This document shows positions 26,547-35,466 of a stretch of 64,000 nt of DNA, one piece after another. The translations under genes were made by a program, and so were the position numbers. The stretch is from Demequina salsinemoris. GTDB taxonomy: Bacteria; Actinomycetota; Actinomycetes; Actinomycetales; Demequinaceae. Every line of letters starts with the position of its first letter. The first letter of the stretch is position 1. A model generated the notes under the pieces. The model was not told the origin of the DNA, did no database searches, and saw only the letters and a list, made by a program, of their open reading frames with translations. The DNA lies in the NCBI RefSeq assembly GCF_000974805.1, contig NZ_BBQZ01000002.1:499510-563509 (forward strand). The letters run 5' to 3'.

Positions 26547-27164
26547 TCAGCCGAAGTAGCGTCCCGGCCTGTGGTTGATGGCGATGACGAAGTTGAGCAG
26601 GACGGCGCCGACGATCGAGCACAGCAGGATCCACCAGTCGACCAGGGCGAGCGATGCGAGCACCACCGTGAGGTCGAGCGCTCCCTGCACGAGTCCGGCG
26701 CGGATGTTGAACCGCTCCTGCGCGTAGGCGGCGAGGATGCCGAAGCCGCCCGCGCTCGCGCCGTGGCGGAAGAGCACGATCATGCCCATGCCGATCGCGA
26801 GCCCCGCGAAGACCGCGGCGTACATCGGGTTCAGGTCGCCGATCTCGATGAACCTCGGGTGCAGCGACGAGCCGACGGAGACGAGGCTGACGGCGATGAG
26901 AGTCTTGACGGTGAAGGACCAGCCGAGGCGCTTGACGGCCAGGTAGTAGAACGGCAGGTTGATGACGAAGTAGACGACGCCGAAGCCCCAGCCCGTGATG
27001 TACGTGGTCAGGAAGGCGACGCCCGCGAGTCCTCCGGAGACTCCCGCGATGGCCTTGAGCAGGTAGATGCCCCACGACATCATGAACGCTCCCGTGACGA
27101 GGGCGAGGGCGTCCTCCCACAGCGCATGCTTCTTCACGTCAAGGGGCGGCTCGATGACAGTCAC
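26547..27164 (-). CDS. YitT-family membrane protein
   Basis: This 205-residue protein has five to six membrane helices with the YitT/YczE pattern: an N-terminal GAFMMSWGIYLL, then AGVSGGLAGVAFL, FVINLPFYYLA and GASAGGFGIL. The GTG at 27162-27164 is preferred because GGAGGA lies 6 bases upstream; an ATG 23 codons further up lacks one. It lacks the C-terminal DUF2179 domain of longer YitT proteins. Function is unknown. It probably forms an operon with the following dgdA gene. Confidence 0.8.
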   Translation of the reverse strand: MTVIEPPLDVKKHALWEDALALVTGAFMMSWGIYLLKAIAGVSGGLAGVAFLTTYITGWGFGVVYFVINLPFYYLAVKRLGWSFTVKTLIAVSLVSVGSSLHPRFIEIGDLNPMYAAVFAGLAIGMGMIVLFRHGASAGGFGILAAYAQERFNIRAGLVQGALDLTVVLASLALVDWWILLCSIVGAVLLNFVIAINHRPGRYFG

Positions 27165-27290
27165 GTGGTTCCTCCAACTTCGTGGCGCGGCCTCAGCCGC
27201 CGCGCGAACCGGCCCATTGTCCTGCATCGGCATGACGGCCAGGTTTCGCGCCGCCGCCAGGATCCGATCGTGGCGCGGCGGGGGTTGCCG

Positions 27291-28541
27291 TCACTCGCCG
27301 ATCGCGACGGGCACCTTCACCTTTTCGGACGCGACGACGCCCGTCCTCGTCCTGGTGACCGCCCAGCCGGCGAGCGCGAAGCCGACGCCGGGCACGCACA
27401 GGGCGAGCCCCACCCAGGTGGGCGCGAGGTAGCCCCAGCCGGCCGCGATGACCGCGCCTCCGAGGAACGCTCCGAGGCTGTTGCCGATGTTGAGCGCGGA
27501 GTGGTTCACGGCGGCGGCCATGGTTTGACTGTCGCTCGCGACGTCCATCAGGCGGGTCTGGATCGCCGGCGAGATCGCGGACGATGCGGCGCCCACCAGG
27601 AACAGGCCGAGCAGCAGGCCCCCGATCGTGGAAGCACCGACGCCGAGGGTGACGAGCGCGAGCGCGAACACCCCGAAGAGCACGAAGATCGCGCGCATCG
27701 CGCCCCTGTCCGCGAGCCGACCCCCGAGCAGGGTGCCGGCGGTCATCCCGACGCCGAGCACGGCGAGCGCCCACGGGACGAAGGACTCCGACACCCCCGT
27801 CACGCCGGTCGCGAGCGGTGACACGTAGCTGTACACCGCGAAGAAGCCGCCGAAGCCGAGTGCTCCCGTCAGGAGCGCGAACCACACCGCCGGCCGCGTG
27901 AAGGCGGCCAGCTCGCGCCTCACCGTGGCGCTCGAGTCGCCCGGCTGCCAGGGAACGAGGGCGACGATGGCCGCGGCCGTCGCGGCGAAGATTCCCGCCA
28001 CCGCGAGATACGCGACGCGCCAGCCCGCGTGCTGGCCGAGGAAGGTGATGGTGGGGACGCCGACCACGTTGGCGATCGTGAGCCCCGTGAGCACGAGGGC
28101 CACCGCCTGGCCGCGCTTGCCCGGACCCATGAGATCGGCGGCGACGAGCGCGGCGATGCCGAAGTAGGCACCGTGCGGCAGCGCGGCGAGGAATCGTGCC
28201 GCGACGACGAGCTCGAAGGTCGGCGCGAGCGCGGAGGCCACGGTGCCGATCGTGAACACGATCGCGAGCATGGTGAGCAGCCGCTTGCGCGGGAAGCGCG
28301 CGGCGATGGCGGCGATGGTCGGCGCGCCGACGACGACTCCCGCGGCGTATGCCGAGATGACGATCCCCGCCTTGGCGAGCGCGGCGTCGGGATCCTGCGC
28401 GTAGAGGTCAGGCAGGAGGTCGCGCGCGATGTCGGGCAGGAGACCCATGGCGACGAACTCGGTGGACCCGATGCCGAAGCCTCCGAGGGCGAGGGCGAGC
28501 AGCGCGAGGCGCACACGTACTGGGCTGAGAGCGGGCAACAC
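27291..28541 (-). CDS. MFS transporter, AraJ/DHA1-type
   Basis: This 416-residue transporter has 12 hydrophobic segments. The N-terminal [20 protein letters not shown] is typical of AraJ/YdhP-like drug:proton antiporters, followed by motif A-like [17 protein letters not shown] and [21 protein letters not shown]. It probably exports sugars or toxic compounds. It has a separate start from the yitT operon and diverges from the glutathione peroxidase gene over 124 bases. Confidence 0.85.
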   Translation of the reverse strand: MLPALSPVRVRLALLALALGGFGIGSTEFVAMGLLPDIARDLLPDLYAQDPDAALAKAGIVISAYAAGVVVGAPTIAAIAARFPRKRLLTMLAIVFTIGTVASALAPTFELVVAARFLAALPHGAYFGIAALVAADLMGPGKRGQAVALVLTGLTIANVVGVPTITFLGQHAGWRVAYLAVAGIFAATAAAIVALVPWQPGDSSATVRRELAAFTRPAVWFALLTGALGFGGFFAVYSYVSPLATGVTGVSESFVPWALAVLGVGMTAGTLLGGRLADRGAMRAIFVLFGVFALALVTLGVGASTIGGLLLGLFLVGAASSAISPAIQTRLMDVASDSQTMAAAVNHSALNIGNSLGAFLGGAVIAAGWGYLAPTWVGLALCVPGVGFALAGWAVTRTRTGVVASEKVKVPVAIGE

Positions 28542-28665
28542 GGTACCGATCTATGAGGGAGCGGGAATGACCGCTCACCCTCGAGCCGGCCGCGCACGTA
28601 GCGCACAGGTGTCAACGTTAGCGCGGTGCTGGCCCTTCCCGACGCCGGGTGACAAGATTGATGTT

Positions 28666-29157
28666 GTGACAACTATCTCAGACTTCCGCGCCACCACCCT
28701 GACCGGATTCGACCGTCCCCTGTCCGAGTACGCCGGAGACGTCGTGCTCGTCGTCAACACCGCCTCGAAGTGCGGGCTCACCCCGCAGTTCGAAGGGCTG
28801 GAGAGCCTCTACACGACGCTGAACGCGGAGGGCTTCGAGATCCTGGGCTTCCCGTGCAACCAGTTCGCGAAGCAGGAGCCCGGCGACGCGACTCAGATCG
28901 GGGACTTCTGCCAGCGCAACTACGGCGTCACGTTCCCGATGTTCGACAAGGTCGAGGTCAACGGCAAGGGCGCGCATCCGCTCTACCAGTGGATGAAGAA
29001 GGAGACGTCCGGGTGGCTGCGCGGCGGCGCGATCAAGTGGAACTTCACGAAGTTCCTCATCGCGCGCGACGGCACCGTCGTCAAGCGCTACGCGCCGACG
29101 GTCGAGCCCGCCTCGCTGGAGGCCGACATCCGCGCCGAGCTGGCGAAGCGCGCCTGA
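28666..29157 (+). CDS. Glutathione peroxidase-family thiol peroxidase
   Basis: This 163-residue enzyme starts at a GTG. The peroxidatic residue is a normal cysteine (Cys36 in [10 protein letters not shown]), with [15 protein letters not shown] and the Trp/Asn of WNFTKFL completing the Cys-Gln-Trp-Asn tetrad. In actinobacteria such enzymes usually take electrons from thioredoxin rather than glutathione. A resolving Cys is seen in [10 protein letters not shown]. It is transcribed alone and convergently with the acyl-CoA oxidase gene, which ends 22 bases away. Confidence 0.88.
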   Translation: MTTISDFRATTLTGFDRPLSEYAGDVVLVVNTASKCGLTPQFEGLESLYTTLNAEGFEILGFPCNQFAKQEPGDATQIGDFCQRNYGVTFPMFDKVEVNGKGAHPLYQWMKKETSGWLRGGAIKWNFTKFLIARDGTVVKRYAPTVEPASLEADIRAELAKRA

Positions 29158-29179
29158 CCCGACCCCGCATCGTCCGGCA

Positions 29180-31129
29180 TCACTCGTCGAGGATCGCCGC
29201 GCCGAGCCACTCCGCCGGGATGCCGAGCCCCTCGACGAGCGGGAGCGCGTGCGGGCGAAGCTCGCGGCACAGCGCGTCGATCTGATCGCCGATCGCCTTG
29301 GCGCGCCCCGTGGAGATCCGCTGGTGCTCCATGAACCAGGCACGATCCTCGTGGATCGACGTCAGCGCGTACAACGAGCACACCCGCTCGAGCACATCCC
29401 GGGTCTCAGGATCCTCGCACGCTCCGATCGCCTCGACGCACGCGTCAAGCACCTGGCGCTCGACATGCGCCCGTGCGGCGAACTGCATATGCCCTCCGAG
29501 CCTGTTGATCGCCTCGAACCGATCCCCAGGCCCCTTCCCGGCGGCCCGGATCCTCCTCGCGAGCGAGTCCAGCGCATGCCGCTCGCGCTCCTCGAACATG
29601 AGCGCATGCCAGCCGCGGTCGACGAGCGTCGTCTGCTCGGGGCCGCGTCGCGCGGTGTCCGCGAGCCGTTCGGCCATGAGGCGGGCGGACGTCCGCTCGG
29701 CGAGGGTCTCCCCCGCCGCACGCGTCACCGCTTGCACCATGCCCGCCCGGTCGAGCGCCTTCCACGCCTCGGCATAGCTGCCGAGCATGCCCTTCGCGAC
29801 GAGCTGGAGCAGGACGGTGTTGTCCCCCTCGAACGTCGCGAACACGTCCACGTCCTCGCGGATGCCGACGATGCGGTTCTCGCTGAGATAGCCCGCGCCG
29901 CCGCACGCCTCACGCGCCTCCTGGACCGCCTCGTTCGCGAACCACGACGTCATGGCCTTGATGCCCGCGGCGCGCAGCTCGAGCTCGCGCTGGTCCGCCT
30001 CCGTGTGCGCACCCCCGCTCTGGATGTGGACCAGGCGTCCGGTGAGCTCGTTCTGAGCGAAGCCGAGCGCGTACGCCCTGGCCACGAGCGGGAGCAGCCG
30101 CCGCTGGTGCGTCTGATAGTCGAGCAGCACGACCCCGTCGGGACGCCCGGGCGCCGCGAACTGCCGGCGGCGCAGTCCGTAGCGCACTGCGATCGACAGC
30201 GCGCGACGGGCCGCGATGCCCGAGGCCGCGGCGATGCAGACACGGCCGCGCACGAGCGTGCCGAGCATCGTGAAGAAGCGTCGGTTCGGGTTTTCGATCG
30301 GCGACTCGTACACGCCGTCCGAGCTCACGCCTCCGTACCGGTCGAGCAGCATCCTGCGAGGTACGCGAAGGTGCTCGAAGCGGAGGGTGCCGTTGTCGAC
30401 GCCGAGCAGGCCGCCCTTGTGCCCCTGGTCCCCGGTGACGACGCCGGGGACGTCGCGTCCCGCATCGTCCCTGATGGGGACGAGGATCGTGTGGATCCCG
30501 TGGTCGACGCCGCCGACCACGAGCCGGCCGAAGACCGCGGCCATCGTGCCGTGGGTCGCGGCGTTGCCCAGGTAGGCCTTGGTGGCGCCCGGCGTCGGCG
30601 AGTGGACCTCGTACTCGTCGGTGTCGGGCAGGTACGTGATCGTGGTCTCGAGGCCCTGCACATCGGAGCCGTGCCCCAGCTCGGTCATCGCGAAGGCGCC
30701 GAGCAGCCTGAGCGCCGTGATGTCGGGCAGATAGGTGTCGCGATGCCACGCGTTGCCGAGGTTCATCACCGCGCCGCCGAACAGCCCCCATTGGACGCCC
30801 GACTTGATCGTCACGGACAGGTCACCGTGCGCGAGCGTCTCGAACGTGACGACCGCGGTCAGCGGGTCCGACACCGCGTCGGCGCCGTCGGGAACCCCCG
30901 CCGAGCCGAATCCGGCCCGGTCGAGCTCGCGCAGCCGGTCGAGCACCCACTCGCGCGAGTCCGCTACGCCCAGCGTGGGGTCGCGCAGCAGGTTCTCGGC
31001 GGGGAAGGCCGCGCGCGCCGCTCCGCGTTCCGCGGCGAAGGGTCCGTCGAGCTGGGCCCGCAGGCGCGAGCCGAGCGCGGTGAGCCGCTCCGCGGGGACG
31101 GCGGAGGGTCGGGTGTCGGTCGACGTCAT
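29180..31129 (-). CDS. Acyl-CoA oxidase (acyl-CoA dehydrogenase superfamily)
   Basis: This 649-residue flavoprotein would introduce the trans-2 double bond in the first step of beta-oxidation, passing electrons to oxygen. It has the long acyl-CoA oxidase form: AMTELGHGSDVQGLETTITY (FAD/substrate contact), GGAGYLSENRI and FATFEGDNTVLLQL, which includes the region of the catalytic Glu. A helical C-terminal domain follows. The ATG at 31127-31129 has AGGGAG upstream. It is followed in the regulatory picture by a TetR gene 31 bases upstream on the same strand. Confidence 0.87.
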   Translation of the reverse strand: MTSTDTRPSAVPAERLTALGSRLRAQLDGPFAAERGAARAAFPAENLLRDPTLGVADSREWVLDRLRELDRAGFGSAGVPDGADAVSDPLTAVVTFETLAHGDLSVTIKSGVQWGLFGGAVMNLGNAWHRDTYLPDITALRLLGAFAMTELGHGSDVQGLETTITYLPDTDEYEVHSPTPGATKAYLGNAATHGTMAAVFGRLVVGGVDHGIHTILVPIRDDAGRDVPGVVTGDQGHKGGLLGVDNGTLRFEHLRVPRRMLLDRYGGVSSDGVYESPIENPNRRFFTMLGTLVRGRVCIAAASGIAARRALSIAVRYGLRRRQFAAPGRPDGVVLLDYQTHQRRLLPLVARAYALGFAQNELTGRLVHIQSGGAHTEADQRELELRAAGIKAMTSWFANEAVQEAREACGGAGYLSENRIVGIREDVDVFATFEGDNTVLLQLVAKGMLGSYAEAWKALDRAGMVQAVTRAAGETLAERTSARLMAERLADTARRGPEQTTLVDRGWHALMFEERERHALDSLARRIRAAGKGPGDRFEAINRLGGHMQFAARAHVERQVLDACVEAIGACEDPETRDVLERVCSLYALTSIHEDRAWFMEHQRISTGRAKAIGDQIDALCRELRPHALPLVEGLGIPAEWLGAAILDE

Positions 31130-31160
31130 TGTCGCTCCCTGTAGTGGTGGGTGGAGGGGC

Positions 31161-31793
31161 TCAGCGCTCCATCGCCGAGGCGAAGGCGGGCGCGAACAGC
31201 GCGGTGATCTGCGCGACGACGGTGTCGCGCGGCGGCCGTGGGTCGGAGGCCATCCAGTGGTCGGCCGCCGCCCTGATGAAGCCCACGAGCCCGTGAGCCC
31301 AGGTCTCCGCGGGCTTGACGTCGCGCCCCGCGAGGGCGAGCCGCTCGCGCAGCGCCTGAGCGATGTGCGTGCTGATGAGCGAGATGAGCGACCCGGCCGG
31401 GTCGAGCGAGTCGTCATCGGTCCTCGCGGGACGATGCAGGGTGAACCGGTAGATCTCCGGGTCCTGCTCGACGAGCCTCAGGTAGGTGTCCGCGAGCTCT
31501 GCGACGAGGGCGGTGACGTCCGTCCCCTCCGAGCTCTCGAGCGTCGCGGTGAGGCCCTCGTGGATGTAGGCATGCACCGACGCGACGACGCCCGCGTAGA
31601 GACCCGCGCGGTCGCCGAAGTGCCGATAGATCACGGTCTTGGACGTGCCGGCCCGCGCGGCGATGTCATCCATGCCGACACCCGCGCCCTGGACGCGGAT
31701 GGCGCGCAGCGCATGGGACACCAGCTCCTCGCGTCGCCTCGCGCGATGCGGCTCCCAGCGGGTGTCCCTGCCGTCCTGCCTGACCTCGGTCAT
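31161..31793 (-). CDS. TetR-family regulator of lipid metabolism genes
   Basis: This 210-residue regulator has a helix-turn-helix in VGMDDIAARAGTSKTVIYRHF. It is transcribed away from the thiolase operon and reads into the acyl-CoA oxidase gene 31 bases later. It probably senses acyl-CoA and controls both directions. ATG at 31793 is the best start; the longer frame would run through the operator region. Two short dyads lie between it and the thiolase gene. Confidence 0.85.
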   Translation of the reverse strand: MTEVRQDGRDTRWEPHRARRREELVSHALRAIRVQGAGVGMDDIAARAGTSKTVIYRHFGDRAGLYAGVVASVHAYIHEGLTATLESSEGTDVTALVAELADTYLRLVEQDPEIYRFTLHRPARTDDDSLDPAGSLISLISTHIAQALRERLALAGRDVKPAETWAHGLVGFIRAAADHWMASDPRPPRDTVVAQITALFAPAFASAMER

Positions 31794-31799
31794 GAGTCC

Positions 31800-31842
31800 A
31801 CTGTAACCAGTACGGCGAGTATCTGCTACCGTCAGTATCGGT
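31800..31842. promoter_or_regulatory. Putative TetR operator pair between divergent lipid genes
   Basis: ACTGTAACCAGT (31800-31811) has ACTG/CAGT arms, and ACCGTCAGTATCGGT (31828-31842) has ACCG/CGGT arms. Both lie in the 77-base space between the tetR and thiolase starts, where a repressor would act on both genes. CAGTA-type half-sites recur in both. Confidence 0.45.
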
Positions 31843-31870
31843 GAATTCCCCACACCCCATCGGAGGCACC

Positions 31871-33139
31871 ATGAACCACACCGTCGTGGTCGTCGGCGGC
31901 AATCGCACGCCGTTCGCCAAGGCCGGGGGCGCGCTCCGCGAGGCGTCCAACCATGACCTCATGACCGCCGCGATCGACGGCCTCGTCGCGCGCTACGGGC
32001 TCGCCGGGACCCGCGTCGGCGAGGTCGCGGGCGGCGCCGTCCTCAAGCATCCGCATGACTTCAACCTCACGCGCGAGGCCGTCCTCAGCTCCGCTCTCGC
32101 CCCCGAGACCCCCGCATGCGACCTGCAGCAGGCCTGCGCCACGGGGCTCGAGGCCACGATGTACCTCGCCAACAAGATCGCGCTCGGGCAGCTCACCCAC
32201 GGCATCGCCGCGGGCGCGGACTCCACCTCCGACGCGCCGATCACCGTGAGCGGTGAGATGCAGCGCACGCTCCATGCCGCGAGCCGCGCACGTTCGGCCC
32301 AGGCCCGGGTCAAGGCGTTCTCCCGGCTCCGGCCGTCGCACCTCGCCCCCTTGGCTCCCCGCGTCGAGGAGCCCCGCACGGGCCTGTCGATGGGCGAGCA
32401 TCAGGCGATCACCGGCACGCGGTGGGGCATCACGAGGGAGGAGCAGGACGACATCGCGCTCGCCTCGCATCGGAACCTCGCCGCCGCCTGGGACGACGGA
32501 TTCTTCGATGACCTGGTCACCCCCTTCCTCGGGCTCGCCAAGGACGCGATCCTGCGCCCCGACACGACGCTCGAGGCGCTCGCGAGGCTGCGCCCGGTCT
32601 TCGGGGGCGAGCACGGCACGATGACCGCGGGCAACTCGACCGCACTGTCCGACGGCGCCGCGGCCGTCCTCCTCGCCGACGCCGACTGGGCCGCCGAGCA
32701 GGGACTTCCCGCGCTCGCCCGCGTGGTGGACGCGGAGGTCGCCGCCGTCGACCACCCCGGGGGCGCGGACCTGCTGCTCGCCCCCGTCGCCGCGACCGGC
32801 CGCCTCCTCGCGCGCCAGGGCCTCACGATCGGAGACATCGACCTGATCGAGATCCACGAGGCCTTCGCCTCGACGGTCGCCGCGACCCTCAAGGCGTGGG
32901 AGGACGCCGATCATTGCCGGTCCGTCGGCCTCGACGGTCCGATCGGCGCGATCGACCGCTCGCGCCTCAACGTCACCGGCTCCTCCCTCGCCGTCGGCCA
33001 CCCGTTCGCGGCCACCGGCGCGCGCATCGTCCCCACCCTTGCGAAGCTGCTCCATGCTCGAGGCCCCGGAAGCCGAGGCCTCATCTCGATGTGCGCCGCG
33101 GGCGGGCAGGGGCTCGTCGCGATCCTGGAGGCCGTGTGA
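31871..33139 (+). CDS. fadA2: Acetyl-CoA C-acyltransferase (thiolase)
   Basis: This 422-residue thiolase cleaves 3-ketoacyl-CoA or joins acyl groups. The nucleophile Cys is in DLQQACATGLEA (about residue 91), the His in IEIHEAF, the second His in AVGHPFAATG, and the second Cys in ISMCAAGGQG. Gene order with the FabG4-type and MaoC genes follows mycobacterial fadA2-fabG4-htdX, on which the symbol is based. GGAGG lies 5 bases before the ATG at 31871. The stop overlaps the next start by one base (TGATG). Confidence 0.87.
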   Translation: MNHTVVVVGGNRTPFAKAGGALREASNHDLMTAAIDGLVARYGLAGTRVGEVAGGAVLKHPHDFNLTREAVLSSALAPETPACDLQQACATGLEATMYLANKIALGQLTHGIAAGADSTSDAPITVSGEMQRTLHAASRARSAQARVKAFSRLRPSHLAPLAPRVEEPRTGLSMGEHQAITGTRWGITREEQDDIALASHRNLAAAWDDGFFDDLVTPFLGLAKDAILRPDTTLEALARLRPVFGGEHGTMTAGNSTALSDGAAAVLLADADWAAEQGLPALARVVDAEVAAVDHPGGADLLLAPVAATGRLLARQGLTIGDIDLIEIHEAFASTVAATLKAWEDADHCRSVGLDGPIGAIDRSRLNVTGSSLAVGHPFAATGARIVPTLAKLLHARGPGSRGLISMCAAGGQGLVAILEAV

Positions 33140-34485
33140 TGTCCGCGCTCGAGATGGCCTTCACCTCCAGGGTCGGCCGCAAGGTCGCGGCGCGGGCTGG
33201 TCTTCACGAGCCCCCCGTGCTGCGTCGTGGCCGGACCTACCCCGGCGGACCGATCGTGCTCGCGACGCTCGGCGCGTCGCGGCTCGGAGCCGACACGCTC
33301 GCGCTGCTGGGACGACCGTATGAGGCCCCCGTGATCGACTCGGGCGGCGACGAGGTCCCCGGCTACGGCGACCGGATCGGAGCGCTGGTCGTCGACGCGA
33401 CCGACCTGAACCGGCTCTCGGACCTCGAGGCGCTCCGCGCGGTCCTCCGCCCCGCCCTGCGCGGGCTGGAGGCGTCGGGGAGCGTCGTCATCCTCGGGCG
33501 CCCGCCCGCGGGCGACTGGGAGCAGCGTGCCGTCACCCGCGCGCTCGACGGGATCGATCGCACGGTGGGCAAGGAGCTTCGGCGCGGCGCGACCTCGAAC
33601 CTGATCCATGTGGATCCGGAGGCCGGTCCCTTGGAGCTGGCGTCGACGCTCGAGTTCCTGCTGCACGGGAGGTCCGCCTTCGTCGACGGCCAGACCTGGA
33701 CCGTCGCCCCGGCGGTGGACACGCCGGCTCCGAGCGAACGCCCCCTGAGCGGACGCACGATCGTCGTCACCGGCGCGGCACGCGGGATCGGCGCGGCCAT
33801 CGCCCGCACCCTCGCGCGCGACGGCGCGAGCATCGTCGCGGTCGACGTCCCTCCCGCCGGGGAGTCGCTCGCCGCGGTCGCCAACGAGATCGCGGGCACC
33901 GCGCTCCAGCTCGACATCACCGCGCCAGACGCCGGCGCCAGGATCGCCGCTCACGTCGCGGGCCGGGGCGAGGGGCTCTACGGCATCGTGCACAACGCCG
34001 GGATCACCCGCGACAAGCTGCTCGCCAACACGGACGCGCAGCGCTGGGCATCCGTGCTCGAGGTGAACCTCGTCGCGCAGATGCGGATCAACGAGACGCT
34101 CCTGACCCCGGGGCTTCCGGGAGGTCTGATCGACGGAGGCCGCATCGTCGGCGTCGCGTCCACGTCGGGCCTGGCGGGCAACAAGGGCCAGGCGAACTAC
34201 GCGGCCTCCAAGGCAGGCGTCGCCGGGCTCGTGGCGGCGATGGCGCCCGACCTCGCCGCGCGGCGGATCACGTCCAACGCGGTAGCCCCTGGCTTCATCG
34301 AGACCGACATGACCGCGCGCATCCCGTTCGTGCAGCGCGAGATCTTCCGCCGCGCCAACAGCCTGGGACAGGGCGGCAGGCCCATCGACGTGGCCGAGAC
34401 GATCGGCTACCTCCTCGATCCCGCCTCCCAGGGCGTCACCGGCCAGGTCGTGCGCGTGTGCGGCCAGAACGTGGTCGGCGCGTGA
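33139..34485 (+). CDS. fabG4: High-molecular-weight 3-oxoacyl reductase (FabG4-type)
   Basis: This 448-residue protein has an N-terminal flavodoxin-like/degenerate SDR region (1-205) and a C-terminal active SDR domain (about 206-448). The cofactor motif VTGAARGIGAA is near 212, and the Ser/Tyr/Lys active site is in ASTSGLAGNKGQANYAASK. This long form is the FabG4 (HMwFabG) type known from mycobacteria, which reduces 3-ketoacyl-CoA with NADH. The length is almost the same as FabG4. It overlaps both neighbours by one base (TGATG), so the three genes are translationally coupled. Confidence 0.87.
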   Translation: MSALEMAFTSRVGRKVAARAGLHEPPVLRRGRTYPGGPIVLATLGASRLGADTLALLGRPYEAPVIDSGGDEVPGYGDRIGALVVDATDLNRLSDLEALRAVLRPALRGLEASGSVVILGRPPAGDWEQRAVTRALDGIDRTVGKELRRGATSNLIHVDPEAGPLELASTLEFLLHGRSAFVDGQTWTVAPAVDTPAPSERPLSGRTIVVTGAARGIGAAIARTLARDGASIVAVDVPPAGESLAAVANEIAGTALQLDITAPDAGARIAAHVAGRGEGLYGIVHNAGITRDKLLANTDAQRWASVLEVNLVAQMRINETLLTPGLPGGLIDGGRIVGVASTSGLAGNKGQANYAASKAGVAGLVAAMAPDLAARRITSNAVAPGFIETDMTARIPFVQREIFRRANSLGQGGRPIDVAETIGYLLDPASQGVTGQVVRVCGQNVVGA

Positions 34486-35336
34486 TGACCGCGGCGACGG
34501 TCACCCTCGACCACGTCCCCGCGATGGGCGCCGCCTTCGCGCGCGCGATGGTTCCCACGCACCGCGCCGCCGCCCGCCTGCCCGAGGCGACCGTCGAGCT
34601 GCTCGACCAGCGCCAGGATCCCGAGCGGCTCGCCGCCTACAGCAGGGTGTGCGGCTTCACGCTCAAGGACGCCGTGCCCCCCACCTGGCTGCACGTGCTG
34701 ACCTTCCCGCTCCACGTGCACCTGCTCGGCGCTCACGACAGCACGGTGCGGCTCGTGGGCGCGGTCCACGTGAGCAACGAGATGACGATGCATCGCCCCG
34801 TCCGCGCGGACGAGCGCCTCACCATCCGGGTGCACGCCGACCGCCTGCGCCCGCACGCGAAGGGCGCGCTCGTGGACCTGGTCGGCGAGGTCTCGGTGGA
34901 TGGTGAGACGGTCTGGGAGGGCATCAGCACCTATCTCGCGCACGGCGCCCACACCCCAGGCCTTCCCGAGGCGCTTCCCAGGCTCCCGTTCTCCCCCGCC
35001 GAGCCCCATGGCCGCTGGCGGCTCGGACCCGGGCTCGGCCGCGCGTACCGGGGCGTGTCGCATGATCCGAACCCGATCCACACGAGCAAGGTCCTCGCGC
35101 GGGCGTTCGGCTTCCCGCGCCCCGTGATCCACGGCATGTGGACCCACGCGCACGCGCTCGCGACGCTCGAGGCGCGACTGCCCGCGTCGTACCGCGTCAG
35201 CGCGGGCTTCGCGCGCCCCATCTACCTTCCCGGCACCGTCGGCTTCCGCACCGAGCACCATGACGCAGGCACGGACGTCATCGTCACCACGCGGGACGGG
35301 GCGAAGCCGCACATGATCATGCGCGTCACGCCGTGA
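34485..35336 (+). CDS. htdX: MaoC-family (R)-hydratase (HtdX-like)
   Basis: This 283-residue double hot-dog protein has a C-terminal MaoC hydratase motif: YRGVSHDPNPIHTSKVLARA, with Asp/His catalytic residues, then RPVIHGMWTHAHAL. The N-terminal half is a hot-dog without the catalytic pair. It would hydrate trans-2-enoyl or dehydrate (3R)-hydroxyacyl-CoA/ACP. The gene position after thiolase and FabG4-like genes matches mycobacterial htdX. Whether the module elongates or degrades acyl chains is unresolved. Confidence 0.85.
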   Translation: MTAATVTLDHVPAMGAAFARAMVPTHRAAARLPEATVELLDQRQDPERLAAYSRVCGFTLKDAVPPTWLHVLTFPLHVHLLGAHDSTVRLVGAVHVSNEMTMHRPVRADERLTIRVHADRLRPHAKGALVDLVGEVSVDGETVWEGISTYLAHGAHTPGLPEALPRLPFSPAEPHGRWRLGPGLGRAYRGVSHDPNPIHTSKVLARAFGFPRPVIHGMWTHAHALATLEARLPASYRVSAGFARPIYLPGTVGFRTEHHDAGTDVIVTTRDGAKPHMIMRVTP

Positions 35337-35466
35337 ACACTCGGGAGCGCGCGCCACGAAGGGCCCGTTCCCACAACTGCGGGTAGGCTGTCCTGGCGCT
35401 CGCCGAGCCCTGCTCGGCTCCCGGCGGCGGCGTGAAGGACCGAGACCACCGTCGAGGAGGATGGCA

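Noticed and set aside
28771-28776. Selenocysteine in the glutathione peroxidase
   Set aside because: The peroxidatic position is an ordinary TGC cysteine codon (Cys36), not TGA.
29249-31144. 631-codon plus-strand frame opposite the acyl-CoA oxidase gene
   Set aside because: Antisense shadow with Arg/Glu/Val-rich composition; the minus strand encodes a complete acyl-CoA oxidase.
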